64,000 nt of DNA, from NCBI GenBank assembly GCA_933228675.1, contig OW121741.1, forward strand, positions 42,617,080-42,681,079, written 5' to 3'. This document shows positions 1-10,559 of this stretch, one piece after another (position 1 is the first letter of the stretch; the number at the start of each line of letters is the position of its first letter). The position numbers and the translations under genes are program-made. Source of the DNA: Stomorhina lunata (Eukaryota > Arthropoda > Insecta > Diptera > Rhiniidae). The notes under the pieces are model-generated. The model saw only the letters and a program-made list of their open reading frames with translations, did not search any database and had not been told where the DNA came from.

Positions 1-22
1 GAATCTTTTTGACTGTAGATAT

Positions 23-787
23 AACAAGTAAGAAAGTGCTATAGTCGGTCAAGCCCGACCATACGATAGCCTTCATCACTAAGGTCAAAGGTGTTATTTT
101 TCCTGTATAAAGACAAATATTTGCTAAATTTTGCCATCATACAAACATTTTCTCAAAACTTATGCATTTAAGCTATTTCCGACATTTGGACTTATATGAG
201 AGCTAGGGTCAAATGTGGCCCGATTATCTCGAAATTTGGCAAATTAATTAAAAAATAAACTCAAAATTCCCATTATCTTTAGATTTACTAGCGTTTTAAA
301 GATTTTTGTCTCATTTAGTGCGTTTTTAAAGAAGAGTTTGTATGGGAGCTATGGTCAAATGTGGACCGATTTCAACAAAATTTGGTACAGTGATTTTAGT
401 TTATATAAGCAGTATTTGTCTTAAATTTCATGAAGAAATATTGATATTTGTTGCCAATATATCAATTCCGGGAATTGGGACCTATTGGAGGTACCATAAA
501 TAATGGACCGATTTTGACCAATTTCAATAGCCATGGTCTCATTACCAAAAAAAAAAATTATCTGTGCTAAATTTCATCAAATTATCTTTAGAATTGCGAC
601 CTGTAGTTTGATTACAAGGTTTACATGGGGGTCCAGCCAGCCAGACGGACGGACGGACATCGCTAAATCGACTCAGAAAGCCTATTTGTATACTAAAAGG
701 TGGGTCTAAGACAAATATTTCTATGCGTTGCATACATCAGCACAAACTTATAATACCCTTTCCACCTATGGTGGTGAAGGGTATAAA
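23..787 (+). mobile_element. Helentron-like interspersed repeat, family A, copy 1
   Basis: Near-complete copy of the window's commonest repeat. It starts AACAAGTAAGAAAG, followed by a small dyad (GTCGGTCAAGCCCGACC) and ATA-CCTTCATCACTAAGG. It contains diverged modules built on ATGGGAGCTATGGTCAAATG, a GACGGACG microsatellite near 640, and ends CCACCTATGGTGGTGAAGGG then TATAA. The inner CCCTTCACCAC and outer GGTGGTGAAGGG are subterminal inverted repeats. It has no coding capacity; short ORFs within are incidental. Confidence 0.7.
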
Positions 788-1905
788 AAGGGGATGTTAT
801 ATATATAAGAATTATAGCCAAATGCTGACCGATTGTAACAAAATTTTACACACTGGCTGGTTTTTATATAGAGCTTATTTTTGCAAAATTTAGTGACTAT
901 AGCTGCCATAGTTTAATAGCCTTTAACTGGCGTTTGTGGCATTTAGCGGTTTCCGGGAGTGATTTTTATATGAAAGCTGTGTTCAAATATGGACCAATTC
1001 CTAAAAAAATTTATATACTGATCAATAGTTGCATAAAACATCTCTATTCTAAATTTAGACGTCATAGCTATTACAATTGTATTCAATTTATCAACATTAA
1101 TGTGTTTCCCGGATCGGGGTTATATGAGAGCTCTAACTAAATGTGAACCGATTTCGTTCATTTTCAATACACAACTTTTTCAAGCTCTTTTCGTTAAGGC
1201 GCTATCGCGCTTTTATCTGACAGACAGACGGACATAAACCCCCTTTTCTTTTTGTATTTTTGTGTTTCCGTAAGTTGTTTATATGGGAGCTATGGTCAAA
1301 TGATGACCGATTGGTTGACATTGATGACGCACTGGTTGGCATTGACATAAGACTTTCTTGTGCTAAATTTAGTGGCCAAAGCTATTACAGTTTATCATTT
1401 ATTGGCATTTAAATGTATTTTGGGTGGAATTTAGGCTGTTTCCGTAAGTTTTTTGTGTGGAAGCTATGGTTAAATGTGAACCGATTTGGATGAAATTTTA
1501 TATGATGCCTAGTACTTATGTACTTTGGTAACTTCTATATACCAAATTTTATCATCATAGCTATTATAATTTGTCATTTATTAGCAAATAAGCAATTAGC
1601 CTAGACGAGATTACACGGGAGCTATGGTCAAATGTCAACGGATTTTACCCGATTTCAATACCAAAATTTTCCAAGAAATGAAGAATATTTATGCCAAATT
1701 TCAGTGACCTGTATCCTTTCGTCAAGGTTTTATCGTGCCGACAACAAACAGACGGACATCGCTTAATCATCTTAGAATCTCGTAAGGATTCAGAATATAC
1801 TTCAATTTTGGTTTTTGAGCCAATATTAACGAAATTACAAACGGAATGACAATCTCAATATACCCCCCCCCCCATTCTTTTTGATGGTGGGTGTAAAAAC
1901 AGCGC
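788..1905 (+). repeat. Family C interspersed repeat, degraded
   Basis: Noncoding repeat related to 15379-16165 and 18481-19640. It has several GGGAGCTATGGTCAAATG modules (around 1280 and 1618), TATCGTGCCGACAAC followed by CAGACGGACATCGCTTAATC near 1750, and a terminal GATGGTGGGTGTAAAAA. An 11-C homopolymer at 1863-1873 replaces part of the usual end. No gene is seen. Confidence 0.5.
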
Positions 1906-2375
1906 TTTTTTATTAATGTGAGCGGCGAAATTTTAGTCCTATGGGTATTACTTTCTTTTGTCCCACCTAATGCTCCAGAATTTATCAATTTGATCTTATT
2001 ATTGTTCTGAGCTCACAACTGTTCATAGTTGAACCTTGTCATGCTAACTTAACGACTATTTTAGGACGAAGAAAGTTTTAACCATAGTTTGTTAGCGGAT
2101 TTGATATAGATTCCTTGGTCATAAAAGCTTTTAGTGTTATTTGGCTATCTTTAAAAATTTGTCTATCAATTTGCACAATCATATGTGAAGAAGGTTGAAA
2201 CGATTTTTTAAGTTAATATAGAAAAGTTGTTTTAAATGCCCTATCATAAGGAACGGATGAAAGTTATTCCAACACCGATTGCATTATAAAAAATATTGAA
2301 GGATGAAATATTAAAATGATCGATAATTTTTTTATTTTCTTTTGTATATTTTCTTCGGAACCTAAAAGAACTAAA
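1906..2375. other. AT-rich intronic sequence
   Basis: No convincing ORF, splice-bounded exon, TIR or tandem repeat was recognised. It lies in the last visible Pax intron. Confidence 0.4.
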
Positions 2376-2970
2376 AACAAGTAAGAAAAGCTATAGTCGG
2401 TTAAACCCGACTTTATGATACCCTTCACCACTAAGGTCAAATATGGATTAACAATTTAACAAGTTTTCCTTAAGTCCTTAGAAGGCATATGTGCTATTTT
2501 TTTAAAACATTTGGAGATTCAAGAAGATTTATGTCATTTCCGGCTGAGGGCCATGTAAACCGGTTATCGGTTTACATGTACAAAATATTTATCTGTGCAA
2601 AGTTTTAGTAATAAAATGCAATTATCTTTAGATTAATAAGCATTTTTGTACTTTGTGTATCTTGTATGGGAGGTATCGTCAAATATAGGCCGAATATTAT
2701 TAAAATACAACAAAATTTGTGTAAAGGAAAAAAAACTAAATTTCGAAAAGGCATCCCTATGGGAGGTATTCGAAATAGAGATCCGAATTTGCCTAAAAAT
2801 TATAGGGATCGTCCTTGGACCAAAATATTGAGCCTGTGCCAAATTTCCGGACGGGCATCGTTAAAACAACTCAGGGATTGATTCTGAGTTGATCGGTATA
2901 CTAAAAGGTGGGTGGCAGACCAATATTTCTATGCGATACAAACATGAGCACAAACCCAATTTTCGATTTG
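2376..2970 (+). mobile_element. Helentron-like repeat, family A, diverged 3'-truncated copy
   Basis: Starts AACAAGTAAGAAAAGCTATA with the GTCGG..CCGAC dyad and GATACCCTTCACCACTAAGG. It keeps the ACTAAAAGGTGGGT segment near 2900 and stops after ACATGAGCACAAACCC, so the terminal GGTGAAGGGTATAA is missing. The interior is much more diverged than in copies at 35 kb, implying an older insertion. Confidence 0.6.
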
Positions 2971-3021
2971 TAGAATGTGTTCAAACTAGGCGAGATTTTT
3001 CTTGAATAACAAATATAAGTA

Positions 3022-4325
3022 TCGGGTGTTTTTTATTGAGGTATAGAACTTAAAGTTGGCATCACTTTTTTAACTGGCGGCCATTTTGTCAGCTGTCAAG
3101 TGATTAATATTTAGATTGGTTTGCCATTTCATCATGAACAGGTTGACAAAAGAACAACGCTTGCAAATCGTGCAAATTTATTTCCAAAATAATGGTTCAG
3201 TTCGCGAAGTTTACCGCAAGCTCCGTCCATTTTATGGTCGACATAATCGTCCATCAGAGCAATTAATTCGGTTAACCATGGATCGTTTTCGCACTACGTT
3301 TACTCTATGTGATAATACGCATCCGCAGCGACGTCGAACAGTGCGCACCGAAGAAACAATTGCCGCTGTAGAGCAAAGTGTTGAAGAGGACCCGAATGAA
3401 TCGATTCGCCACCGTGCACAGCAATTGGAGCTTTGTCCATCAACTTTATGGAAGATTTTGCGCAAAGATCTTGGCTTGCGACCTTACAAGATCCAGCTTG
3501 TGCAAGAATTAAAGCCGCGAGACCATGCAATGCGTCGTGATTTTGGTGTATGGGCCGAAAATGAGATTGATCTCGATGCTGATTTTAATCGCAAAATTTT
3601 GTTCAGTGATGAGGCTCATTTTTGGTTGAATGGCTACGTCAACAAGCAAAATTGCCGCATTTGGAGTGAAGAGAATCCACATGAGACCCTTGAGACGCCA
3701 TTACATCCACAAAAACTGACTGTTTGGTGTGGTCTATGGGCTGGTGGAGTCATTGGGCCATACTTCTTCCGAAATAATGCTGGAGAGTCAATTACCATAA
3801 ATGGAGACCGGTATAGAGCCATGATAACCGACTATTTTGTTCCCCAATTGGATGGCATGAATGTGGATGAGTTGTGGTTCCAACAAGACGACGCTACATG
3901 CCACACAGCGCACGTCACAATTGATTTATTGAAGGAAACATTCGATGAGCGCATAATTTCGCGGAATGGACCTGTCAATTGGCCACCAAGATCGTGTGAT
4001 TTGACACCACTGGATTATTTTCTTTGGGGATATGTGAAGTCGCTCGTCTACGCCAACAAATCAGAAACGTTAGGGGACTTGGAAGCCAACATTCGTGGCG
4101 TTATTGCCAACATACGGCCCCATATGCTCGAAAAAGTAGTTGAAAATTGGACCTGTAGAATTGGCTTTATTCGAGCCAGCCGCGGCGGCCACATGCCCGA
4201 AATCATATTTAAACATTAATGGCATAAAATTATCCTTCCAATAAAGCCAAATTGATGGACATTAAAACGATTTTCTTGTATTTTATTTCAATTCGAAGTT
4301 CTATACCTCTAAAAAAAACACCCAT
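3022..4325 (+). mobile_element. DD41D mariner-like transposon, structurally intact
   Basis: A 1304-bp element flanked by TA target duplications (3020-3021 and 4326-4327). The termini are 28-bp inverted repeats with two mismatches, beginning GGGTGTTTTTT and ending GAGGTATAGAACTT. It holds one uninterrupted transposase frame (3134-4219). It sits in the Pax intron with its right end 69 bp from the splice donor at 4394. Intact TIRs, TSD and ORF suggest a recent insertion. The same TIR architecture (GGGTG start after TA plus two variable bases) is seen in the element at 45890-47143. Confidence 0.88.
3134..4219 (+). CDS. DD41D mariner-family transposase, open frame
   Basis: About 361 residues from the methionine at 3134 (MNRLTKEQRLQIVQIYFQN). 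An upstream in-frame ATG at 3116 exists, but 3134 aligns with the start of the related ORF at 46003. The N-terminal ~110 residues form the paired helix-turn-helix DNA-binding region, including RHRAQQLELCPSTLWKILRK. The catalytic core has FSDEAHFWLNG, WFQQDDATCH and LTPLDYFLWG. Counting from the QQD aspartate to the TPLD aspartate gives 41 intervening residues, the DD41D signature of rosa-type mariners. The enzyme would cut and paste its element in the nucleus. All three acidic residues are present and no stop or frameshift is seen, so it could be active. Confidence 0.9.
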   Translation: MNRLTKEQRLQIVQIYFQNNGSVREVYRKLRPFYGRHNRPSEQLIRLTMDRFRTTFTLCDNTHPQRRRTVRTEETIAAVEQSVEEDPNESIRHRAQQLELCPSTLWKILRKDLGLRPYKIQLVQELKPRDHAMRRDFGVWAENEIDLDADFNRKILFSDEAHFWLNGYVNKQNCRIWSEENPHETLETPLHPQKLTVWCGLWAGGVIGPYFFRNNAGESITINGDRYRAMITDYFVPQLDGMNVDELWFQQDDATCHTAHVTIDLLKETFDERIISRNGPVNWPPRSCDLTPLDYFLWGYVKSLVYANKSETLGDLEANIRGVIANIRPHMLEKVVENWTCRIGFIRASRGGHMPEIIFKH

Positions 4326-4394
4326 TATTTGTTACACACAACATAAGTTTAATCTTTACTTATATAACATTAATTTATTTAAATAAAAACTTAC

Positions 4395-4525
4395 CTTAAG
4401 ATCCGATAAGGAAGCCATTAAATCGTCCAATTCTTTTGTGGCCGAAGAAGCATAAGCTTGATGGGCAGCATTATTTGGTATAAAAGAGTCCTTTTGTTTA
4501 ACGACTTTCTCTTCCATTTGCCTCA
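4395..4525 (-). CDS. Pax: Paxillin internal exon with LD4 motif
   Basis: Exon of the focal-adhesion adaptor paxillin. The minus strand shows an acceptor (TTTCTAG) before 4525 and a donor (AAG|GTAAGT) after 4395. The 131 nt translate as RQMEEKVVKQKDSFIP through SSATKELDDLMASLSDLK. The end is LD4, nearly the same as the vertebrate LD4 core (ELDELMASLSD). In the family LD4 is a helix that docks FAK/Pyk2 and GIT-type partners at integrin adhesions. The exon enters in phase 1, completing the codon begun by the exon at 4596-4687, and leaves in phase 0. The next exon (LD5 and four LIM domains expected) is not visible, so the downstream intron exceeds 4.3 kb. That intron carries a mariner element starting 69 bp past the donor. 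Confidence 0.93.
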
Positions 4526-4595
4526 CTAGAAAAATAAAACAATCCGTCGTCAAGGAACTTACATTCTTAAAACATAAATAAATTAAAACACTTAC

Positions 4596-4687
4596 CTGGT
4601 CCTTCGGGCCCATGTAGATTTTCGGTTTTCGTTTCACGTACAGTAATTGTAACATGACGACCAGGTGTAGGTGATTTAGTACGTGCT
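4596..4687 (-). CDS. Pax: Paxillin internal exon between LD3 and LD4
   Basis: A 92-nt exon read on the minus strand between acceptor ...CCAAAG (before 4687) and donor CCAG|GTAAGT (after 4596). It encodes ARTKSPTPGRHVTITVRETK followed by TENLHGPEGP, a basic/proline-rich linker. It enters in phase 2 from the exon at 4766-4910 and leaves in phase 1. Both joints keep the frame open. The alternative acceptor two bases downstream would bring a stop codon. SPTP is a possible proline-directed phosphorylation site (inference). There is no catalytic domain; it belongs to the scaffold region. Confidence 0.88.
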
Positions 4688-4765
4688 CTTTGGAATTTAA
4701 AATAGAAAAGTACAATTTTCAATTACATTAAAACATGAGTTGGTCAAAATATATGGTTTACTTAC

Positions 4766-4910
4766 CCATTGGGTACGGCATATATGGAGGCATTATCCAT
4801 TTCATTTAATAAACTATCTACAGTTGGACGCTCTTCAACGGAAGCATAACTATTGTAAGTATTATATTTAGATGAAGGAGTACTATGGAAACCAGATGGA
4901 CCTGAAGTAT
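4766..4910 (-). CDS. Pax: Paxillin internal exon with LD3 motif and YxxP site
   Basis: A 145-nt exon with acceptor TTAACAG before 4910 and donor AATGG|GTAAGT after 4766. It translates as DTSGPSGFHSTPSSKYNTY, NSYASVEERP, then TVDSLLNEMDNASIYAVPNG. VDSLLNEMD fits the LD3 position. YAVP is a YxxP motif of the kind that, when phosphorylated in paxillin/Cas proteins, recruits the Crk SH2 domain; that role here is inferred. It enters in phase 1 and leaves in phase 2. The intron upstream (4911-7436) is about 2.5 kb and holds decayed repeats. Confidence 0.92.
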
Positions 4911-5505
4911 CTGTTAATAAAATAAATAAGAAATTATTAAGTTTGAATAAAGTCTTGTAGCATTTTGACTAGTTCTACAGTATGAAAAAGTTGTAAGTTG
5001 TTTGAAAATTTAATTTTATTTGTTTAAACATATGTGATTTTTCGAAATTTTGTTTTTGAGTCTAAGCAACCTTTTCCCTTTTCATAGGCTGGGTCACATA
5101 TTGTAAGTGGAGTACAAATAAATAGAACTTTTTAGTGAAAGTATTATACCTCTTTGATGTAATACTTAAAGACAGCTTACCGGATATATGTATATTAATG
5201 AGTCTAAGAAAATTTAACCACAGAAATCAAAAGAAGTTTTCTTATTAAAAATGTTCGAAGCCACATAGTCTTCTTTTTTTTATAAAGTTTAAGTATATGA
5301 TCAGAATGAAAATATTTGTTTTATTCATAAATTGAAGCCAAATAATAACTTAAATTGATTCTTTAAAGAAAGCGCAAATATACTAACGAGTAGTGTTTTA
5401 CATTTCTCGACACGAAAAGCTAGCTCCATTTGAATTTTCTTTTTTCATTTCACTTGTGTAGTCTTTAGCACCAAAAGTAACCCATTTTAAGCAAATTGGG
5501 AACTA
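4911..5505. other. AT-rich Pax intron, nothing recognised
   Basis: No exon with flanking splice sites and no clear repeat boundary. Composition is typical of fly introns. Confidence 0.35.
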
Positions 5506-5509
5506 TAAA

Positions 5510-6115
5510 TTTTTATAGGTTAGGTTTTAAAGGTTTTGTAGAAGCCACCCATGGGGTCTATTGTGATCCTTCAACGATAGATGAAAAAGATTGAGAAAAG
5601 ACCGTTGTCGATCCTGAAGTTCAACATGGAATCTACAGCCTAGATATCTGAGCCTTTGGTTTTGGAGCTTTGGACAGTGACAGAGAGTGTGTTATACCGA
5701 TTCGGACGAATCCTCATCTAGACATAATCTGCAGACCCGGAATGCTAAAAAACCAGTTTAGAATTTAAGGCACAGTGTCCCCTTAAGACCCCTATACATT
5801 TTTAAAGCTTGTCCTAATTGCACCTAGTAGAGTTTTGATTCTGCTAATGTACGGTTTAGGCAATAGAGCTCTAGATGCCCTACACGTAACCATCCAAGAC
5901 CTGATGCCCAAATAAAAGTGACAGATAGGTGAAGCAATGTCCTTCACTTTTTGACTCAAGTCTTGGCTCGAGCCTTTTCTAGCGACTTTTCAGCGATGTA
6001 GCAATGACCCAGAACCCAGCACAATCTAATACTATAGCTGAATGGTAGATCAAATAGAGCTATTCTACATTTTTCAGTAGCTTAGAGGTGATACTATATC
6101 CTCGTAGCGCCTTAT
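5510..6115. other. Higher-complexity segment, possible decayed retroelement
   Basis: About 600 bp with balanced base composition, unlike its AT-rich flanks, beginning at TAGGTTAGGTTTTAAAGG. No frame stays open beyond about 30 codons on either strand. It resembles the texture of 58000-58800 and may be an old retrotransposon piece, but no motif proves it. Confidence 0.25.
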
Positions 6116-6740
6116 CAAAAGCAATTATTGCAACTTTTTCTAAGAAAACCTATTTTGTTTTATACAGTCTTTTAAAATTGAAAAAAAAACGAGATATTAC
6201 TTGTTGATATCTGTTTACATTTACAAAAGTTATTTAACTTTCTTCAAAGTTAAGTTAATTTCTGGTAAAAATGCTCACATGCCGTATTACCATGTTAGTA
6301 TGTAGTACATAGCCTAGTCGGTTTATAAAAAGCCTAATAACTGATTTAAAAAACTAAAACCACATTTTATTAGAAACTAAATTCTCTTATTATAATTATG
6401 AGCTTTTATATAAGAATAAGCAATAAAAAGCTACTAATGTCAAAAAAGTGTACAAATTTTGATTTTTTTTTAAGAAATTCTTAACAAAAAGTACTCTTTT
6501 GATTAACAAATGTATCAAAATTGATATGCTATTTTAAAGCGCAATCTGTTTTCTTTTGTTTGCTGTATAAATAAAATCGAATACAAACTGTCTGAGCTAT
6601 TGTTTTAAAAGTTGACCAACATCGTTTAAATCGGTTTTTTGCTTATAACTTTTAAATTTTAAGGTATTTCTGAAATGAAATCCGTTGGTTTGCTGACTTT
6701 AAATTGATGGATATCAAAAGAGCCTGTTAGCTTTATATTA
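6116..6740. other. AT-rich Pax intron, nothing recognised
   Basis: Long A/T runs; no ORF, TIR or repeat unit was seen. Confidence 0.35.
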
Positions 6741-7115
6741 CATGAGCATTTGACTATGAGAAAACTCTTTGCAAAGTAGGTGCCTTATTTGCTCACTTTT
6801 GAAGAAAAAGATTCTCAAACCAGAATTTTTGAGGCTGTTATGTGACAATGTAACATGTTTCCATCATTTCACTGTGGAATCAAAACGATCGGTTATCACA
6901 AAATCTTATGCACTAACTGGTATTTATATAAAGCTGCTTTACGCAAACTTTAGTGGCCATAGCTGTTATAGTTTTAGTGGCTTCCGGAAGTGATTCCAGG
7001 GGCGGGGTTATATGCGGACTCTAACTAAATGTGAACCGATTGTATGATATTAGGCCGGAAGTATGATATTAGGCTTCTGATATTTGACCAATGATAGTTA
7101 ACTATACTTTCCATT
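6741..7115 (+). repeat. Family C repeat fragment
   Basis: Matches the 900-1150 segment by eye: CATAGCTGTTATAGTTTTAG, TTCCGG.AGTGATT, and GGGGTTATATG followed by CTCTAACTAAATGTGAACCG. Both ends are missing. GTATGATATTAGG is duplicated near 7045-7070. Confidence 0.45.
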
Positions 7116-7436
7116 ACTTAAGAAAATGCTAGGCGGTCATTTAAAATCTTTAAAATCTTATCTTTTTTGGGATTGAAGTTCCAGCATATATGGGAAAGAG
7201 TGCTTAAATGGCAGGCTAATGGAAGAGTTTACGTCGAAGAAAATTGCTTCAAGACCAGTGCTCTTTGCCGTCCAGCCAAGGCGAATTATGTATATTGAAG
7301 TCCGTTAAAAAACTTTAAACGGCTCTAGCTCGAAAAAATATAAGTTACAGAATCCAACTACTAAACAGTTGACTTCCTTCAGCTTTTTTTAAAAACTGTG
7401 TAAAATAACTAATTCTCGCTAAATGTCTGTACAAAC

Positions 7437-7734
7437 CTTTTCTATCGTAAGTATTGCCATTGTATCTGGCACTGCTCAAGTCTTGCAACAACGAATCCAA
7501 TTCCGACAAATTACTGGCCGTATTCAATTGTTGCTGGTGCAGTGATGTCGATGAGGGACCCACACCAGCACCAGCATTTGTGCCATTGTACTGTTGGCGA
7601 GGTATGGCTCCTTGATTTTGATATTGACTAGAAGAGCTGTTGCCAAAACCATTATAACCACCCAAATGGTGAGAGGGGCCACCAGATGGCGATACTGATG
7701 TGCGTGTTTCTGAATAATGTTCTTGATAAACGGG
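7437..7734 (-). CDS. Pax: Paxillin internal exon with LD2 motif
   Basis: A 298-nt exon between acceptor TATTTAG (before 7734) and donor AAAAG|GTTTGT (after 7437). It begins PVYQEHYSETRTSVSPSGG, runs through a Ser/Gln/Asn-rich linker (QYQNQGAIPRQQYNG) and reaches LSELDSLLQDLSSARYN, which matches LD2 (LSELDRLLLEL in vertebrates). LD2 binds FAK and vinculin in the family. The frame stays open past the donor for about 90 nt, but the splice to 4910 completes GAT (Asp) and keeps the reading frame. The GTTTGT donor is weaker than the others in this gene. Low-complexity Gln/Ser linkers are expected for insect paxillin. Confidence 0.92.
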
Positions 7735-7802
7735 CTAAATATTTAAAGAAGATAAAATTGCTTAAGTCTTTTATAAAGAAACAAAAATCTAAATTACTAT
7801 AC

Positions 7803-7996
7803 CTGTGATGGTGGTGGAACTTTACCCCGAAGACTGCCATAGCCAGAGGAAGATTCAATATAATTGTGTTGCTGATGTTGTTGGGGCTGTGGTAGTTGAC
7901 GTTGTTGAACTGATGTTACTGTATTTGTTGTTGTGCTATAGTGAGGCTGAGGTTGATGACCGGGTACACTATTTTGCAAATCGGCAAGTAATGCAT
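7803..7996 (-). CDS. Pax: Paxillin common second exon with LD1 motif
   Basis: A 194-nt exon with acceptor TCAACAG before 7996 and donor TCACAG|GTATAG after 7803. It supplies (L/D)ALLADLQNSVPGHQ..., the LD1 motif, followed by a Gln-rich stretch (VQQRQLPQPQQHQQH) and SSSGYGSLRGKVPPPSQ. LD1 in vertebrate paxillin (DDLDALLADLE) binds vinculin, actopaxin and ILK. The exon starts in phase 1, so its first codon is completed by the last base of whichever first exon is used (8194, 17966 or 63817). It leaves in phase 0. This acceptor is the hub for the alternative promoters. Confidence 0.93.
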
Positions 7997-8193
7997 CTGT
8001 TGACGAGAGAAACATACAATGAAATTGAAAAATTAATCTTTTGTTATAAAAAGAATTTATGGTTATTATAACTATTAAATGTTTATAAATAGATTTTTTT
8101 ATTATATTTATGTCTGCTATTTTTTATTTTATTAAATAACAAAAACATGTCGTAAAATGAAATTATGGATTGTAAATTGGAAAAACATTATAC

Positions 8194-8224
8194 CAAGATT
8201 ATCATAATCGCCAGAGTTACTCAT
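8194..8224 (-). CDS. Pax: Paxillin alternative first coding exon A (proximal)
   Basis: A short coding exon, MSNSGDYDNL plus one base, ending at donor CTTG|GTATAA. The phase-1 end joins the acceptor at 7997 to give DNLDALLADLQ, a complete LD1 helix with the conserved Leu-Asp pair. The start is the only ATG in frame; upstream sequence is AT-rich with no acceptor, consistent with a leader exon. Being closest to the shared exon (197-bp intron) and restoring the canonical LDALL motif, it is probably a major isoform start. No TATA box is obvious upstream. The donor is non-consensus beyond GT (GTATAA). Confidence 0.85.
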
Positions 8225-9370
8225 CTTTTTATTTTCGAAATATGTAAAAAAAAATTTCAAAATCAAAGTGCAATTTTTTATTGTGTTCGCCGGTTAAATA
8301 TAGTTTTAATTTGAATTTGTTATTATGATTTAAGTTTCTTATTAATAACTCTTTAGAAGAACCCAAACATTACTAATAATTGAAATGGACTGAAAAAAAT
8401 TTTTATTGAACCTAAAACCAGAAAAAAAGCTCACACTTATTTTATCTTTTCAAAGCAAATGCACGTAGTAAGTTTCTTATCGGAGCGGTACGAATACTCG
8501 TATGTACTTGTTTACATTTTACCGTATGAAAATAAAGGTGAGACATTCAAAAAAATACTCGTACATATTAAACATATAACTAGTAGACCCGGGGGGAGAA
8601 GGGAGGTTACTATACCAATATGTGATACAAATAGATAAAAGGTTTACAATCGCCCATTTGTATGCATTGGGGAGCTAGTGGTGGGAAATATTTAAGAATT
8701 TTTTTGGTTTATATTTGTAAATACATATATATTTATAAGTTTGCAACATTAATTTTATTTATCGCTTATCAGGTGATGCCTGATTGTTAATTTTACCCGA
8801 GATGTCCACAGAATTAACAATAAATCTCCAAAATACTAGCGAAAAGCAATTATGATGCTCCGACTATCAGAAGAATGCGAAATGTTATTGCAAATATTGG
8901 TTTTTAGTTCTTTAACTTTTGCGGTCTTGCCATATACGTATATATGAGTCTTAACACAGCCCTACTATAATAGTCCGAAGACATTTAATCTCACGATATA
9001 ACCGGTAAATTTAACAAATTTGACAATTTTTCGGAAGTTCTTATAATGCGTCTGGCTGCCCTTCACATCAAATACGCCAATTTTGCTATCGTTTCCTCGC
9101 TTCAATTAGTGTTCGAGATAAGGACTTTTTTGTAGAAAAACCCAGGAAATTGTGATCTACATTAAGTCACTCAAATTACTGTCCCAACGTTTTTAAGTTA
9201 TTTACGAATATGAGAGTAACAACATAGCTGTTGGCTCATTCTCTCTGATATTTGGTATTTTATATTGTACTCGTGCTGACAACTATACAGTTAATAAAAA
9301 ATAAATAAAACAAAAGCAATTTTTATTGGGACAGTTTTTTGACTTTAGATTTACTTGCATAATAAAAGTT
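8225..9370. other. Upstream region of first exon A; no repeat recognised
   Basis: About 1.1 kb of mostly unique sequence upstream of the proximal Pax start. It should include that isoform's 5' UTR and promoter, but neither a TATA box nor a good initiator could be fixed. A slightly GC-richer stretch with CGGAGCGGTACGAATACTCG is at 8479-8500. Confidence 0.3.
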
Positions 9371-9372
9371 AT

Positions 9373-10138
9373 TTTTATACCCTTCACCACCATAGGTGGA
9401 AAGGGTATTATAAGTTTGTGCTGATGTTTGTAACGCATAGAAATATTTGTCTTAGACCCACCTTTAAGTATACCAATAGACTTAGAATTACTTTCTGAGT
9501 CGAATAAGCGATATCCGTCCGTCCGTCTGGCTGGCTGGACCCCCATGTAAACCTTGTAATCAAACTACAGGTCGCAATTCTAAAGATAATTTGATGAAAT
9601 TTGGCACAGATAATTTTTTTGATAATGGGACCATGGCTATTAAAATTGGTCAAAATCGGTCTATTATTTATGGTACCTCCCATAGGTCCCACTTCCCGGA
9701 ATTGCTATATTGGCCACAAATATCAATATTTTTTCATGAAATTTAAAACAGATACTGCTTATGTAAACTTAAATCACTGTACCAAATTTTGACCATAGCT
9801 CCCATACAAACTCTTCTTTAAGAACGACCTAAATGAGACAAAAAATCACTAAAACGCTCGTAAATTTAAAGATAATGAAAATTTTGAGTTTATTTTTTGC
9901 ATACATAATTTTTGTAACAACTGTAATCAATTTGCCAAATTTCGAGATAATCGGTCCACATTTGACCCTAGCTCTCATATAAGTCCAAATGACGGAAACA
10001 GGTTGAATATATACGTTTTGAGAAAATGTTTGTATGATGGCAAAATTTAGCAAATATTTGAAAAATAACACCTTTGACCTTAGTGGTAAAGGGTATCGTA
10101 TGGTCGGCTTGACCGACTATAGCGCTTTCTTACTTGTT
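9373..10138 (-). mobile_element. Helentron-like repeat, family A, full copy, minus orientation
   Basis: Reads from TTATACCCTTCACCACCATA (the repeat's 3' end) to CGCTTTCTTACTTGTT at 10138 (its AACAAGTAAG end). It contains CGTCCGTCTGGCTGGCTGG and three GACCATAGCTCCCATAC-type modules. In this orientation the sequence ends with a GTCGG-loop-CCGAC hairpin about 20 nt from the terminus, resembling a Helitron/Helentron 3' end. Confidence 0.72.
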
Positions 10139-10140
10139 TT

Positions 10141-10515
10141 AAATTAATATTTTGTATAGTCTTTATTCGCAGTAATAACGGCTTCTATACGACTCGGCAT
10201 ACTCTCTGCTAAATATTCGCAATCATTTGGATCAATTCTAAGCTACCAACAAATCTGCCTTCAGTTTATCTAAATTTCCGGGGGTTCCGACAACACCTCT
10301 CTTAAAAACGTTACAAAGGTTACATGGGGTTAAGATCGGGTGACTGCGGCGGCAAGACAAGGACATTGTATTCGTTGTTATTGAGCTATTTTTGCGGTGT
10401 TTTGAGCAATTGTCCAGTTGGAAAATTACCTTTTCCTTCAAAAATCCAAATTTTTCGAAGAAAACGGGGATATTGGTGGCTAAAACATTGACGTAGGATG
10501 GTGCAGTCATCGTAC
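10141..10515 (-). pseudogene. Tc1-like transposase C-terminal relic
   Basis: On the minus strand a frame gives FFEKFGFLKEKVIFQLDNCS followed by KH, corresponding to the second catalytic aspartate region (FQxDNxxKH) of Tc1-like transposases. After a frame slip comes VLPPQSPDLTP, the usual lead-in to the third acidic residue. The rest decays into TTACTGCGAATAAAGACTAT, typical of Tc1 3' ends. The N-terminus and TIRs are absent. It abuts the family A repeat at 10138. Confidence 0.6.
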
Positions 10516-10559
10516 CAACAATTTTGTGAAAGATATCGATGTAAGCAAATTGACAATTT

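Noticed and set aside
2646..2881. Overlapping ORFs of 61-71 codons in several frames
   Set aside because: Inside a diverged family A repeat; several frames open on both strands because of low-stop local composition.
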